Shown: positions 28,163 through 35,879 of the stretch, one piece after another | Position numbering within the stretch: position 1 is the first letter of the stretch | Layout: each line of letters opens with the position of its first letter | NCBI RefSeq assembly: GCF_011045115.1 | Contig: NZ_JAAKZG010000013.1 | Span: 62,001-126,000, forward strand | Length of the DNA: 64,000 bases | Source: Mesorhizobium zhangyense | Lineage (GTDB): Bacteria > Pseudomonadota > Alphaproteobacteria > Rhizobiales > Rhizobiaceae | Reading direction: 5' to 3' | Translations under genes and position numbers: made by a program | Notes under the pieces: generated by a model | The model's database searches: none | Seen by the model: the letters and a program-made list of their open reading frames with translations, nothing else | What the model was told of the DNA's origin: nothing

Positions 28163-29146
28163 TCAAGCATTCCCGATCAGCACGCCCGCCGCCAGCACCA
28201 GCGCGCCGCCGAGCACGACCTGCAGCGTGGCGCGCAGCCAGGGTGTTTCCATGAAACGGTTCTGGATGAAGACGATGGCCCAGAGTTCGATGAAGACCAC
28301 GATCGCGGCGATCGTCGTTGCCGTCCAGAAGTCGGTAATCAGATAGGGCAGGGCATGCCCGAGCCCGCCGATCGCCGTCATGATGCCGGAAGCCAACCCC
28401 CGGATGATCGGCGAGCCGCGCCCGGAAATCTTGCCGTCATCATGCGCTGCTTCGGTGAAGCCCATGGAAATGCCGGCACCCACCGAGGCCGACAGGCCGA
28501 CCAGAAACGTCTGCCATGTGTCGCCCGTGGCAAAGGCTGCGGCGAAGATCGGCGCCAGCGTCGAGACCGAACCATCCATCAGGCCCGCCAGCCCTGGCTG
28601 CACCATGGTCAGGATGAATTGCCGTCGCTCGGTCGCGGCCTCCTGCGATTTCACGTCGTCGGTCAGATGCTTGTGGCCAAGCCGCACCGCCAGCGACTCA
28701 TGCACCTTTTCAGCCGCCGCAAGGTCGCCGAGCAGCTTGCGCGTCGAGGCGTCGGAGGTGCGCTTTATCGCCTCGATGTAGAAGCGGTAGGCCTGGTCCT
28801 CCATCTGCTCGGCCATGGCGCGCACCTTGTCAAGGCCGAGCGGGCGCACGAGCCAGTCGGGCTTGCGCTCATACCAGCCGCGCACATGCTCGCGCCGGAT
28901 CAGCGGAATGCGTTCGCCGAAGCGTTTGCGGTGCAATTCGATCAGCACGGCGCGATGGCCGTCCTCCTCCTCCGCCATTTCCTCGAACACCTTGGACGAG
29001 TCGGGATATTGCTCTGCGAGGCCGTCGGCATAGGCGCGGTAGATGCGCGCGTCGTCTTCTTCCGACGAGATTGCAAGCGCCAGGATTTCCTGTTCCGACA
29101 GGGATTCGAAGGGGCGGCGGCCAAAGCCGAAAACACGGGAAAGCAT
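28163..29146 (-). CDS. mbfA: Membrane-bound ferritin / iron exporter MbfA
   Basis: Protein of 327 residues fusing an N-terminal ferritin-like di-iron domain to a C-terminal VIT1/CCC1 membrane domain. In the first part, ALAISSEEDDARIYRAYADG and FEEMAEEEDGHRAVLIELHR carry the Glu/His ligands (about residues 24-75), with QMEDQAYRFYIEA later; the second part has about five membrane segments and LAGLMDGSVSTLAPIFAAAF, a VIT1 signature. MbfA exports iron under iron excess and peroxide stress in rhizobia and Agrobacterium. An iron control element lies 11 nt before the start, so repression by Irr under low iron is expected. Confidence 0.95.
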   Translation of the reverse strand: MLSRVFGFGRRPFESLSEQEILALAISSEEDDARIYRAYADGLAEQYPDSSKVFEEMAEEEDGHRAVLIELHRKRFGERIPLIRREHVRGWYERKPDWLVRPLGLDKVRAMAEQMEDQAYRFYIEAIKRTSDASTRKLLGDLAAAEKVHESLAVRLGHKHLTDDVKSQEAATERRQFILTMVQPGLAGLMDGSVSTLAPIFAAAFATGDTWQTFLVGLSASVGAGISMGFTEAAHDDGKISGRGSPIIRGLASGIMTAIGGLGHALPYLITDFWTATTIAAIVVFIELWAIVFIQNRFMETPWLRATLQVVLGGALVLAAGVLIGNA

Positions 29147-29157
29147 GAGTGCAAATA

Positions 29158-29184
29158 CCTAGTTTAGAATAGTTCTAAACTAGG
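29158..29184. promoter_or_regulatory. Iron control element (Irr box) for mbfA
   Basis: CCTAGTTTAGAA-TAG-TTCTAAACTAGG: a perfect inverted repeat with 12-nt arms and a 3-nt centre. The core TTTAGAA...TTCTAAA matches the ICE motif bound by Irr in rhizobia. It lies directly upstream of mbfA. Confidence 0.85.
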
Positions 29185-29312
29185 ATTATGTCCCGCCGTG
29201 GTCAATGGCCGAGGCAGCGTGGGCCGCCGCGACAAAAAAGCAGCCCTCGGTCTTTTTATAGCCATACCTTCACCTATATAGGCTAAGCTATACTCATAAG
29301 AAGGACGTCCCG

Positions 29313-29630
29313 ATGTCGGCCAGGAAGCAGCCTCTCGATCCCAAGCCCGTGCTCGAACTCATCGCCAGCATCGAGTCCGATCTCGAACGCCTCAAGGGCA
29401 TGCTCCAGCCGCCGGCACAGAAATTCGACCCCGCCGACCCGCGCAACAAGACCTGCGACGGCAAGCTGACCGCCGACGGCGTCGAATGCTGCTATCGCCT
29501 GTTCGACGAGGGCAAGAGCCGCTACTCGGTGGCGCAGGCGATGAAGATTTCCTTCGCTGCCGCCACGCACCGCCTCAACGCATGGCGCAAGGCCGGCGGC
29601 GACAAGCGCAAGAGCGTGCTTTTGGGGTGA
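29313..29630 (+). CDS. Conserved hypothetical protein with C-terminal helix-turn-helix-like region
   Basis: Protein of 105 residues. The N-terminal half is helical (DPKPVLELIASIESDLERLK), then KTCDGKLTADGVECCYRLFD with three cysteines, then EGKSRYSVAQAMKISFAAAT followed by HRLNAWRKAGG, which resembles the helix-turn-helix of resolvases and transposase-like regulators. No family name is recognised. The upstream region is AT-rich with a TATAGC...GCTATA inverted repeat near 29258-29293. GAAGG precedes ATG at 29313. A DNA-binding role is inferred, not shown. Confidence 0.6.
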   Translation: MSARKQPLDPKPVLELIASIESDLERLKGMLQPPAQKFDPADPRNKTCDGKLTADGVECCYRLFDEGKSRYSVAQAMKISFAAATHRLNAWRKAGGDKRKSVLLG

Positions 29631-29636
29631 GGAGCG

Positions 29637-29675
29637 GTCCGCGTAGCGGACGAAAAGCCAACGATTCGGCTTTTC
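29637..29675. terminator. Two adjacent hairpins after the 105-aa gene
   Basis: GTCCGC-GTA-GCGGAC (29637-29651) is followed at once by GAAAAGCC-AACGATTC-GGCTTTTC (29652-29675). The second stem ends in a TTTT run and may act as a weak terminator in both directions between the convergent 105-aa and DUF2066 genes. Confidence 0.5.
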
Positions 29676-29734
29676 GAGCGACGAACGCCCGGAGCCATAG
29701 CGGAGGACAGGGGCGGCATCGAGCTAAAACATAA

Positions 29735-30577
29735 TCACCGTCGGGACGTGGGCGGCTGGCCGTGTCCCGACAGGATTTGCGCGGCACCGGCCATCCCGTC
29801 CCTGAATGCGTCGTCGAAGCCGACACCCCGGACCTGCCATTGATAGGTCTTGGCCTCGGCGGCAAGCCGCCAATCCACGACCCAGCCGAGCGCGCCGTCG
29901 CTCCAGACCATCGAGCCGGCAAGAGCCATGCCGCCATCCGCCTTCGCTGATTGATTGAGCTTCGCGATATCGGCCTTCAGAAATGTGGTGGTGGTGAGGG
30001 CGGCTTTCATCATTTCCGCCTGTGTGGGCAGTTCCATCGTCAGCCCAAGCTTTTCAGCGGCAGCGGCAAGCGAGAACCGCATGTCCGCGTCGCTTGCGCC
30101 GCGGCTGTCGGCGGCGAGAATTGCTTCCGCGCCTTTCCGATTGCGGACGCTCAGGAAGACGACGATGCGCGGTCGCTCTCCAATCCAAGGCTCGCGGCCG
30201 AGGGTCTTCAATACAGCGTCTATCTTTTCCCTGTCGAACTCGGATGTCAGGTCGTGCGGGCGGTCGTAGCTGCCCTGCTCGTCGTGGATAGGAATGCCCG
30301 ACAGGCGGTCGCGGTAGGAGAAGCTGGAGATGAACGCGCCCGCTTGTTTCGCCAGTTCCGCAACGCGGGGGTCGTCACGCAGGCGCGGGTCGCCCGAAAC
30401 CTTCACCAGAACGTCGCTCAGGCATTGGCTGAAGCCAAGCGCGCGCCGTGCTTCGCCTGTTCCGCTGACGACGGCCTTCGTCTGGTAAAGATCGTTTTCG
30501 GCAGCTCGCGCCGGCACAGGCAGAGCGAACGCCAAAACCAACACCAGCGCGAGAAATCTTGAAGCGCGGTATCGCAT
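29735..30577 (-). CDS. DUF2066 domain-containing secreted protein
   Basis: Protein of 280 residues with a signal peptide (RFLALVLVLAFALPVPARAA) and the DUF2066 domain: GEARRALGFSQCLSDVLVKV near the start, SFSYRDRLSGIPIHDEQGSY and WIGERPRIVVFLSVRN later. Periplasmic, function unknown. It begins 14 nt after the ABC-2 permease gene and is the last gene of the CecR-like/exporter operon, which hints at a role with that exporter or in the envelope. Confidence 0.82.
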   Translation of the reverse strand: MRYRASRFLALVLVLAFALPVPARAAENDLYQTKAVVSGTGEARRALGFSQCLSDVLVKVSGDPRLRDDPRVAELAKQAGAFISSFSYRDRLSGIPIHDEQGSYDRPHDLTSEFDREKIDAVLKTLGREPWIGERPRIVVFLSVRNRKGAEAILAADSRGASDADMRFSLAAAAEKLGLTMELPTQAEMMKAALTTTTFLKADIAKLNQSAKADGGMALAGSMVWSDGALGWVVDWRLAAEAKTYQWQVRGVGFDDAFRDGMAGAAQILSGHGQPPTSRR

Positions 30578-30591
30578 CTTCGACGCTCCAT

Positions 30592-31728
30592 TCAGTCCAG
30601 CGTCCGCCGGAAGCGGAACAAGGCCAGCCCCGCGAACAGGAACACGAACAGCACCAGCGCGCTGACCTCTCCCGCAATGGCTTGAAAATCAGCGCCCTTG
30701 AGCATGACCGCCCGCACGATGCGCAGGAAGTGGGTGAGCGGGAAAATCTCGCCCAGAACCTGCGCCCAGTCCGGCATGCCGCGATAGGGGAACATGAAGC
30801 CCGACAGGAGCAGCGACGGCAGGAAGAAGAAGAAGGTGAGCTGCATCGCCTGCATCTGCGTGCGTGCCATGGTCGAGATGGTGTAGCCGAGCAGCACCAG
30901 CGACAGCACGAACACCAGCACGGCCGACAAGAGCAGCGACAGCGAACCGATGAAGGGGATCGCAAACAGCAGCTTGGCCGCCACCAGCACCACCGCCACC
31001 TGCACCGCGCCGACCACCAGGAAGGGCAGCACCTTGCCCAGCATGATCTCGGCCGGGCTTGCCGGCATAGCCAGCAGGTTTTCCATCGTGCCGCGTTCGG
31101 TCTCGCGCGTCAGCGCCATAGAGGTCATCATCACCATGGTCATCTGCAGGATGACGCCGAGCAGGCCGGGCACGATGTTGTATTGCGAGATGCCTTCAGG
31201 ATTGTAGCGCTTGTGCACGACCACCTGAAGCTGGGTCTTGGCGGTCTCGGCGGCCTCGGCCTGCATGCCCTGTTCGCGCAGCAACGCCTGGCTTGCAACC
31301 GTGCTCAGCGTCGAAACCGCGCCGCTCGCTGCTGATGGGTCGGTGGCGTCTGCCTCGATCAGGATTTGCGGGCTGTCGCGCCGCTCGACGCGCCGCGCAA
31401 AGTCCGACGGAATGGTGACGACGAAAGAGACAGCGCCCTTGGCCATCAGTTCTTCGGCCTCCTCAGCACTCTGCGCGACATAGTCGAAGCGGTAATAGTC
31501 GGTCATCTGCAGCGCCGACACCATAGCGCGGGTGTACTGGTCGTTGCTGGTGGCGACGAGGGCCGCCGGCAGGCTCTTCGGATCGCTGTTGATGGCGAAG
31601 CCGAACAGCACCAGCTGCATCAGCGGCACGCCGAGCATCATGGCGAAGGTGATGCGGTCGCGGCGCATCTGGATGAATTCCTTCATCAACAGCGCGCCGA
31701 GGCGGGCGAAGGAAAACACCGCGTTCAT
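30592..31728 (-). CDS. ABC-2 type exporter permease (YbhS/YbhR-like)
   Basis: Permease of 378 residues with the ABC-2 layout: one N-terminal membrane segment (LMKEFIQMRRDRITFAMMLG), a periplasmic domain of about 130 residues, then five C-terminal segments with the signature RETERGTMENLLAMPASPAE (around residue 210). It works with the ATPase whose gene end it overlaps as ATGA. Only one permease gene is present, so the exporter is probably a homodimer, unlike E. coli ybhS-ybhR. Likely exports hydrophobic drugs or cations. Confidence 0.92.
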   Translation of the reverse strand: MNAVFSFARLGALLMKEFIQMRRDRITFAMMLGVPLMQLVLFGFAINSDPKSLPAALVATSNDQYTRAMVSALQMTDYYRFDYVAQSAEEAEELMAKGAVSFVVTIPSDFARRVERRDSPQILIEADATDPSAASGAVSTLSTVASQALLREQGMQAEAAETAKTQLQVVVHKRYNPEGISQYNIVPGLLGVILQMTMVMMTSMALTRETERGTMENLLAMPASPAEIMLGKVLPFLVVGAVQVAVVLVAAKLLFAIPFIGSLSLLLSAVLVFVLSLVLLGYTISTMARTQMQAMQLTFFFFLPSLLLSGFMFPYRGMPDWAQVLGEIFPLTHFLRIVRAVMLKGADFQAIAGEVSALVLFVFLFAGLALFRFRRTLD

Positions 31729-32642
31729 GCCATATTGTCCTTCGACCCGGCCATGAACTGGATGAACACGTCCTCCAGGCTGGTTTCGCCCGGCTCGACC
31801 TTGGTGTCCTTGCGCGCCTTGATCTCCTTCAGGGACGCTTCGAGCAGCTTGCGGTCGGAGCCGACGACATGCAACGTCGTGCCGAAAGGCGCGACCTGCT
31901 CAACGCCGGGCTTACCTTCGAGCGCTGCGGCGACCTCGTTCAGCCTCGGCCCGCTGACCACGAATGTCGACAGCCCCGCATTAGCGATCACCTCGTCCAC
32001 CGTGCCGGTGGCCAGCAGTTTGCCGTAGGAGATGTAGCTGATGCGATGGCAGCGCTCGGCCTCGTCCATGTAGTGGGTCGAGACCAGCACGGTCAGGCCG
32101 TCGCGCGCCAGCCGGTGGATTTCGTCCCAGAATTCGCGCCGCGCCTTGGGGTCGACGCCGGCGGTCGGCTCGTCGAGCAACAGCAGCTTCGGCTTGTGCA
32201 TGATGCAGGCGGCGAGCGCCAACCGCTGCTTCCAGCCGCCCGAGAGCGTGCCGGCCAGCTGGTCGCGCCGCGTCGTCAGCCCCAGCTCTTCCAGCGTGCG
32301 GGCGACATGCTCTTCCACAGGCTGAAGCTGGTAGAGCCTTGCGACGAATTCGAGGTTTTCGCCGATGGTTAGGTCTTCGTAGAAGGAGAATTTCTGGGTC
32401 ATGTAGCCGACCTCGCGCTTGATCTTCAGGCTGTCCGTCAGAAGATCGTAGCCGAGCACCTGGCCGTCGCCCTCGTCGGGCGTCAGCAACCCGCACATGA
32501 TGCGGATGGTCGTGGTCTTGCCCGAGCCGTTCGGCCCGAGAAAGCCGACGATCTCGCCCTCGGCCACGCTCATCGTCACATGATCGACGACGGTTTTGGT
32601 GCCGAAGCGCTTGACGAGGTTGTGGACTTCGATGGCGTTCAT
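31725..32642 (-). CDS. ABC exporter ATP-binding protein (YbhF-like)
   Basis: ATPase of 305 residues. Walker A GPNGSGKTTT (about residues 35-44), Q-loop TQKFSFYEDLT, signature LSGGWKQRLALA, Walker B LLLLDEPTAGVD and switch His in STHYMDEAERC are all present, followed by a C-terminal extension. It has a single ATPase domain, half the size of the fused YbhF. ATG at 32642 has GGGA upstream; a GTG at 32654 lies in the repeat and lacks a site. Coupled to the permease by ATGA. The 119-nt gap from the HlyD gene holds an 8-bp tandem repeat. Confidence 0.93.
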   Translation of the reverse strand: MNAIEVHNLVKRFGTKTVVDHVTMSVAEGEIVGFLGPNGSGKTTTIRIMCGLLTPDEGDGQVLGYDLLTDSLKIKREVGYMTQKFSFYEDLTIGENLEFVARLYQLQPVEEHVARTLEELGLTTRRDQLAGTLSGGWKQRLALAACIMHKPKLLLLDEPTAGVDPKARREFWDEIHRLARDGLTVLVSTHYMDEAERCHRISYISYGKLLATGTVDEVIANAGLSTFVVSGPRLNEVAAALEGKPGVEQVAPFGTTLHVVGSDRKLLEASLKEIKARKDTKVEPGETSLEDVFIQFMAGSKDNMA

Positions 32643-32656
32643 TGTGGTTCCCACGA

Positions 32657-32766
32657 GGGGAGTAGGGGAATAGGCGAGTGAGGGAGTAAGAGTAATTTTG
32701 ACATCGCTTCCATCCGATCGAACCTTCCCCTACTCCCCTACTCCCCTACTCCCCTACTCCCCTACT
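32657..32766. repeat. Inverted repeat with 8-bp tandem units between exporter genes
   Basis: GGGGAGTAGGGGAA (32657-32670) is the exact inverse of TTCCCCTACTCCCC (32725-32738). The right arm expands into five head-to-tail copies of CCCCTACT (32727-32766), the last containing the HlyD-gene stop codon. Such 8-bp tandem arrays can change copy number by slippage; here the first unit read already gives the stop, so the protein would not change. Confidence 0.85.
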
Positions 32767-33706
32767 GCCCTAAACTCACATCCACGATCTGCCCCGGCTG
32801 CAGAGGCGTCGCATCGCCCTCCGGCCGCGCTTCGACGAGGTAGACCAGCTTCTGGCGCGTCTCCAGCGAGTAGATGACCGGCGGCGTGAACTCAGGGTCG
32901 GGTGAGACGTAGCTCACCCGTGCCCTCAAATCCGGGCGGCAGCCGTCGCAGCGCACCGACAGCTCGGTGCCGATCTTGACCGACGAGAACTGGCCTTCCG
33001 GCACATAGACCTTCAGCTTCACCGCCCCGTCGGGCAGCATGGAAATCACCGGCGCGGACGGTCCGGCGACATCGCCCGGATTGCGAATGACGTCGCTGAC
33101 GCGGCCCGGTGCAGGCGCTTCGATGGTCCGCTTGGAAAGCTGCCAGCGCGCCTGCTCGAGTTTGGCTTGCGCGACCTTAACCGCATTCTCCGCAGCCTTG
33201 ATCGTCTCGGGCCGTGCCGGCAGGCGGCCGACTGCAAGATTGGCCGTGCTCTGTCCGATCGCCGCTGCCGCGACCTCCATTTTTGTCGTCGCATCGTCAA
33301 GCTGCGCCTGCGTGGCGACACCGCGCTTGGTCAGGTCCTGTGTTCGGCTCAACGTGCGCTGCGCGTCGTCGGCCTGCGCCTTGGCCGATTGCACGGTCGC
33401 CTCCAGCACGGCGATTTCCTCGGGCCGCTTGCCGATCTGCAGGTCGGCAAGCTCGGCCTGCGCCTGGGCGAGTGCGGCTTCCGCCTGCGCCACCGCGATC
33501 TTCGCGTCGGCGTCTTCCATAAGCGCGATCGGCTTGCCGGGCTCGGCGCGGTCGCCGCGTTTCACCGCGATAGAGCGGACCTGCGCCACCTCGATCGGGG
33601 CCAGCAGAACATAGTCGCCCTCGACATAGCCGACGGCCAGTGGCGCTTCGCTCGCGCAGGACGAAAAGAGCGATGCCGCAAGAGGGATGGCGCAAAGAAA
33701 GCTCAT
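32762..33706 (-). CDS. HlyD family periplasmic adaptor (membrane fusion) protein
   Basis: Membrane fusion protein of 314 residues: N-terminal signal region with a cysteine (LFSSCASEA), which may be a lipoprotein site although its lipobox is imperfect; biotinyl-lipoyl half (VAQVRSIAVKRGDRAEPGKP); a long coiled-coil hairpin rich in Ala, Gln and Glu (about residues 70-185); second lipoyl half (RTIEAPAPGRVSDVIRNPGD) and beta-barrel. It links the ABC-2 exporter to an outer-membrane channel that is not encoded here. It overlaps the regulator gene as ATGA. The order regulator-HlyD-ATPase-permease matches E. coli cecR-ybhGFSR. Confidence 0.92.
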   Translation of the reverse strand: MSFLCAIPLAASLFSSCASEAPLAVGYVEGDYVLLAPIEVAQVRSIAVKRGDRAEPGKPIALMEDADAKIAVAQAEAALAQAQAELADLQIGKRPEEIAVLEATVQSAKAQADDAQRTLSRTQDLTKRGVATQAQLDDATTKMEVAAAAIGQSTANLAVGRLPARPETIKAAENAVKVAQAKLEQARWQLSKRTIEAPAPGRVSDVIRNPGDVAGPSAPVISMLPDGAVKLKVYVPEGQFSSVKIGTELSVRCDGCRPDLRARVSYVSPDPEFTPPVIYSLETRQKLVYLVEARPEGDATPLQPGQIVDVSLGQ

Positions 33707-34401
33707 GGCTTCCTGCCTTTCCGGGAGTTCAGGATTGCATCGAGATTTTGGCCGGCGACTGCCGCGATCTTGGCCGCGTCCGCCTGGCCGATTTCAGGCC
33801 AGCCCATACGCCTCTTCACGGCCTCGCGACCGATGCGGAAATAGACGACCTGGCCGATCAGGGTGAAGACGACGAGCTTGGTCTCCTCGCCCTCGGCGGG
33901 TTCTCCGGTGGCCGCCTCCCACATCGCGCAAAGCCGCCGGTGGGTCGGTTCGAACACGCCGCTGTAGATGCGGTCCAGCGCTGCCGTCGGATGGGCAAGT
34001 TCGCGCAGCAGAAACTGCACGATCTCGCCTGCTTCGGGCTGGACGACCACGAAGGCGACCATACGTTCAAGGGCTGCCCGAAGCTGGGCATGTGCGGCTT
34101 CCGGCGTGATCTTTGTCCCGCTCGCAGCTGCGAAATTGCCGAGCGCCTGGCCGGCAATGCCCTGAATGGTGGCGACGATATAGTCGGCGGCTGCCGTCCT
34201 CAGCCCCTCCTTGCCGCCGAAGTGATAGGCGATGGAGCCGATATTGGCGTTGGCCTGGGCGGCGATTTCGCGCGTCGATGTGCCCTCGAAGCCCTTGGCG
34301 CCGAAAAGCGTCAGGGCGGCGCGAATGAGCGCGGTCCGCGTCTGGTCGGCGGACGGGGAGGACGCCGGCAGCGCTGGAATGTCTTTTGGTCGTCTGTTCA
34401 T
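33703..34401 (-). CDS. TetR family regulator, CecR-like
   Basis: Repressor of 232 residues with a TetR helix-turn-helix (ALIRAALTLFGAKGFEGTST, then IAAQANANIGSIAYHFGGKE) and a C-terminal ligand domain like CecR (YbiH), including EIVQFLLRELAHPTAALDRI. In E. coli CecR governs the ybhGFSR exporter and drug sensitivity; the same gene order here supports the same job. First gene of the exporter operon. A palindrome 9 nt upstream of its start is the likely operator. Confidence 0.9.
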   Translation of the reverse strand: MNRRPKDIPALPASSPSADQTRTALIRAALTLFGAKGFEGTSTREIAAQANANIGSIAYHFGGKEGLRTAAADYIVATIQGIAGQALGNFAAASGTKITPEAAHAQLRAALERMVAFVVVQPEAGEIVQFLLRELAHPTAALDRIYSGVFEPTHRRLCAMWEAATGEPAEGEETKLVVFTLIGQVVYFRIGREAVKRRMGWPEIGQADAAKIAAVAGQNLDAILNSRKGRKP

Positions 34402-34409
34402 GAAAACAA

Positions 34410-34431
34410 TTTAATCAATCGAATGATTAAA
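34410..34431. promoter_or_regulatory. Candidate TetR/CecR operator
   Basis: TTTAATCA-ATCGAA-TGATTAAA: perfect 8-nt arms around a 6-nt centre, in the only AT-rich patch of the 78-nt gap between the regulator gene and the divergent CYTH gene. Its position allows control of both transcripts. Confidence 0.6.
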
Positions 34432-34479
34432 GTCAATACGGCTTGCCCCGGAGGGCCGGGTAGGCTTTATTCTCGCGCC

Positions 34480-34950
34480 ATGGCCAAGGAAATCGAACGC
34501 AAATTCCTGGTGACTGGCGAAGGCTGGCGTGCCTTGGCCGAGGCTGCCGTCTCGATCCGACAATTCTATCTCGATGCCGAGCCTGATCGCTCGGTGCGCG
34601 TGCGCATCCGCGAAGGCGCGGCACTTCTCACGCTCAAATTCGGGGTCCATGCCCGCATCCGCGACGAGTTCGAATATACGATCCCGCTGGCGGATGCGGA
34701 GGAAATGCTGGACTTTGCCGTCGGATGCGTCGTGGAAAAAACGCGCTACAATGTCCGCCATGGCGGGCATCTCTACGAGGTCGACGTCTTTGGCGGCGAT
34801 CTGGCCGGGCTGGTCGTGGCGGAGCTCGAAACGCCGGAGGATGTCCCGAATAGTGCGTTGCCCGCCTGGCTTGGCCGCGAAGTGACCGGGCAAACGGAAT
34901 TCTACAACGCTTCGCTGGCGTTGCACGGCCGGCCGGGAGAGGTTGCATGA
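34480..34950 (+). CDS. CYTH domain protein (inorganic triphosphatase-like)
   Basis: Protein of 156 residues forming one CYTH tunnel domain. EIERKFLV at residues 4-11 is the diagnostic ExExK motif; RVRIREGAALLTLKFG, EFEYTIPLADAEEML and EKTRYNVRHGGHLYEVDVF supply the basic and acidic residues lining the tunnel. Stand-alone bacterial CYTH proteins cleave inorganic triphosphate with magnesium. ATG at 34480 is fixed by the motif near the N-terminus. It overlaps the CHAD gene as ATGA; CYTH and CHAD often occur together or fused and are linked to polyphosphate. Confidence 0.92.
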   Translation: MAKEIERKFLVTGEGWRALAEAAVSIRQFYLDAEPDRSVRVRIREGAALLTLKFGVHARIRDEFEYTIPLADAEEMLDFAVGCVVEKTRYNVRHGGHLYEVDVFGGDLAGLVVAELETPEDVPNSALPAWLGREVTGQTEFYNASLALHGRPGEVA

Positions 34951-35879
34951 CGTTTCGCATCGATCCGCGCCTGCCGCTCACCGCCGAGATACGGCGCATC
35001 GCCACCGAGGAAATCGGCACGGCGATGGAGGACCTTGCGGCGGCTCGTACCGAGCCGGAGGTCAAGCTTCACCATTCGCGCCGCCGCTTCAAGCGCTTGC
35101 GCGCGCTGTTCCGGCTGGTGCGGGATGCGGACGAGGATTTCTGCCGCAGCGAAAATGCCCGTTATCGCGATCTTGGCCGCAGCCTGGCTGGAGCGCGCGA
35201 GGCGACCGCGCTGATCGAAACGATCGACCGGCTGGTCAAGGCCTTTCCGCAGGACACCGCCTATAACGCGCTTGCCGGCCCGCGCGGCATCCTCGTCGCG
35301 CGCCGCGCTGCGATCTCGACCAATGGCGCCGGACTGGAGGCCGATATCGACGAGGCGCTCGCCGACTGCGAACGCGGGCGCATGGCCCTTGGCACTTTCG
35401 TGCTGCCATACGAGCCGGAGGCTGCCGCCGACCTCCTTGCCGACGGTGCCCGCAAGGCTATGCGGCAGGCGTCGCGCGCGCTCGAAAAGGCGCAAAGGCA
35501 TGGCGCGGCGGAAGATTTCCACGAATTGCGCAAATGCGTGAAGACGCACTGGATGCATCTTCTGCTGCTGCATGCCTTCTGGCCGCGCCCGCTGAAACCG
35601 CGCCGCAAGGCGGTGGACGAGCTGGGCGAGCGGCTTGGCGAACTGAACGACCTTTTCGTGCTGCGCCGGCTGGTCGACGAGGAAGGCAAGGCGCTGGGCA
35701 ATGGCAGGGAACTGGCGCTGCTGCGCCGGCTGATCAAGCGCTCCGAGAAGGCGCTGAAGAAGGAAACCTTGCGCGAAGCCGCGCGGCTTTTCGACGACGC
35801 GCCGAACAAGACGGTCCGCCGGATCGTGAAGAATTACCAGGCCGGGGCTGATGAAGAGCGCCCCGCGACAGGCCAATGA
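34947..35879 (+). CDS. CHAD domain-containing protein
   Basis: All-helical protein of 310 residues with two CHAD repeats. Conserved histidines and basic residues are visible: VKLHHSRRRFKRLRALFRLV (about residues 39-58) and DFHELRKCVKTHWMHLLLLH (about 190-210), with ELGERLGELNDLFVLRRLVD later. CHAD domains bind polyphosphate through a basic cavity. Coupled by ATGA to the CYTH gene before it and to the papain-like gene after it, so the three products are made in fixed ratio. Confidence 0.92.
   Translation: MTFRIDPRLPLTAEIRRIATEEIGTAMEDLAAARTEPEVKLHHSRRRFKRLRALFRLVRDADEDFCRSENARYRDLGRSLAGAREATALIETIDRLVKAFPQDTAYNALAGPRGILVARRAAISTNGAGLEADIDEALADCERGRMALGTFVLPYEPEAAADLLADGARKAMRQASRALEKAQRHGAAEDFHELRKCVKTHWMHLLLLHAFWPRPLKPRRKAVDELGERLGELNDLFVLRRLVDEEGKALGNGRELALLRRLIKRSEKALKKETLREAARLFDDAPNKTVRRIVKNYQAGADEERPATGQ

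Noticed and set aside
32727-32766. Possible CRISPR-like array
   Set aside because: Units are 8 bp with no spacers; it is a simple tandem repeat.
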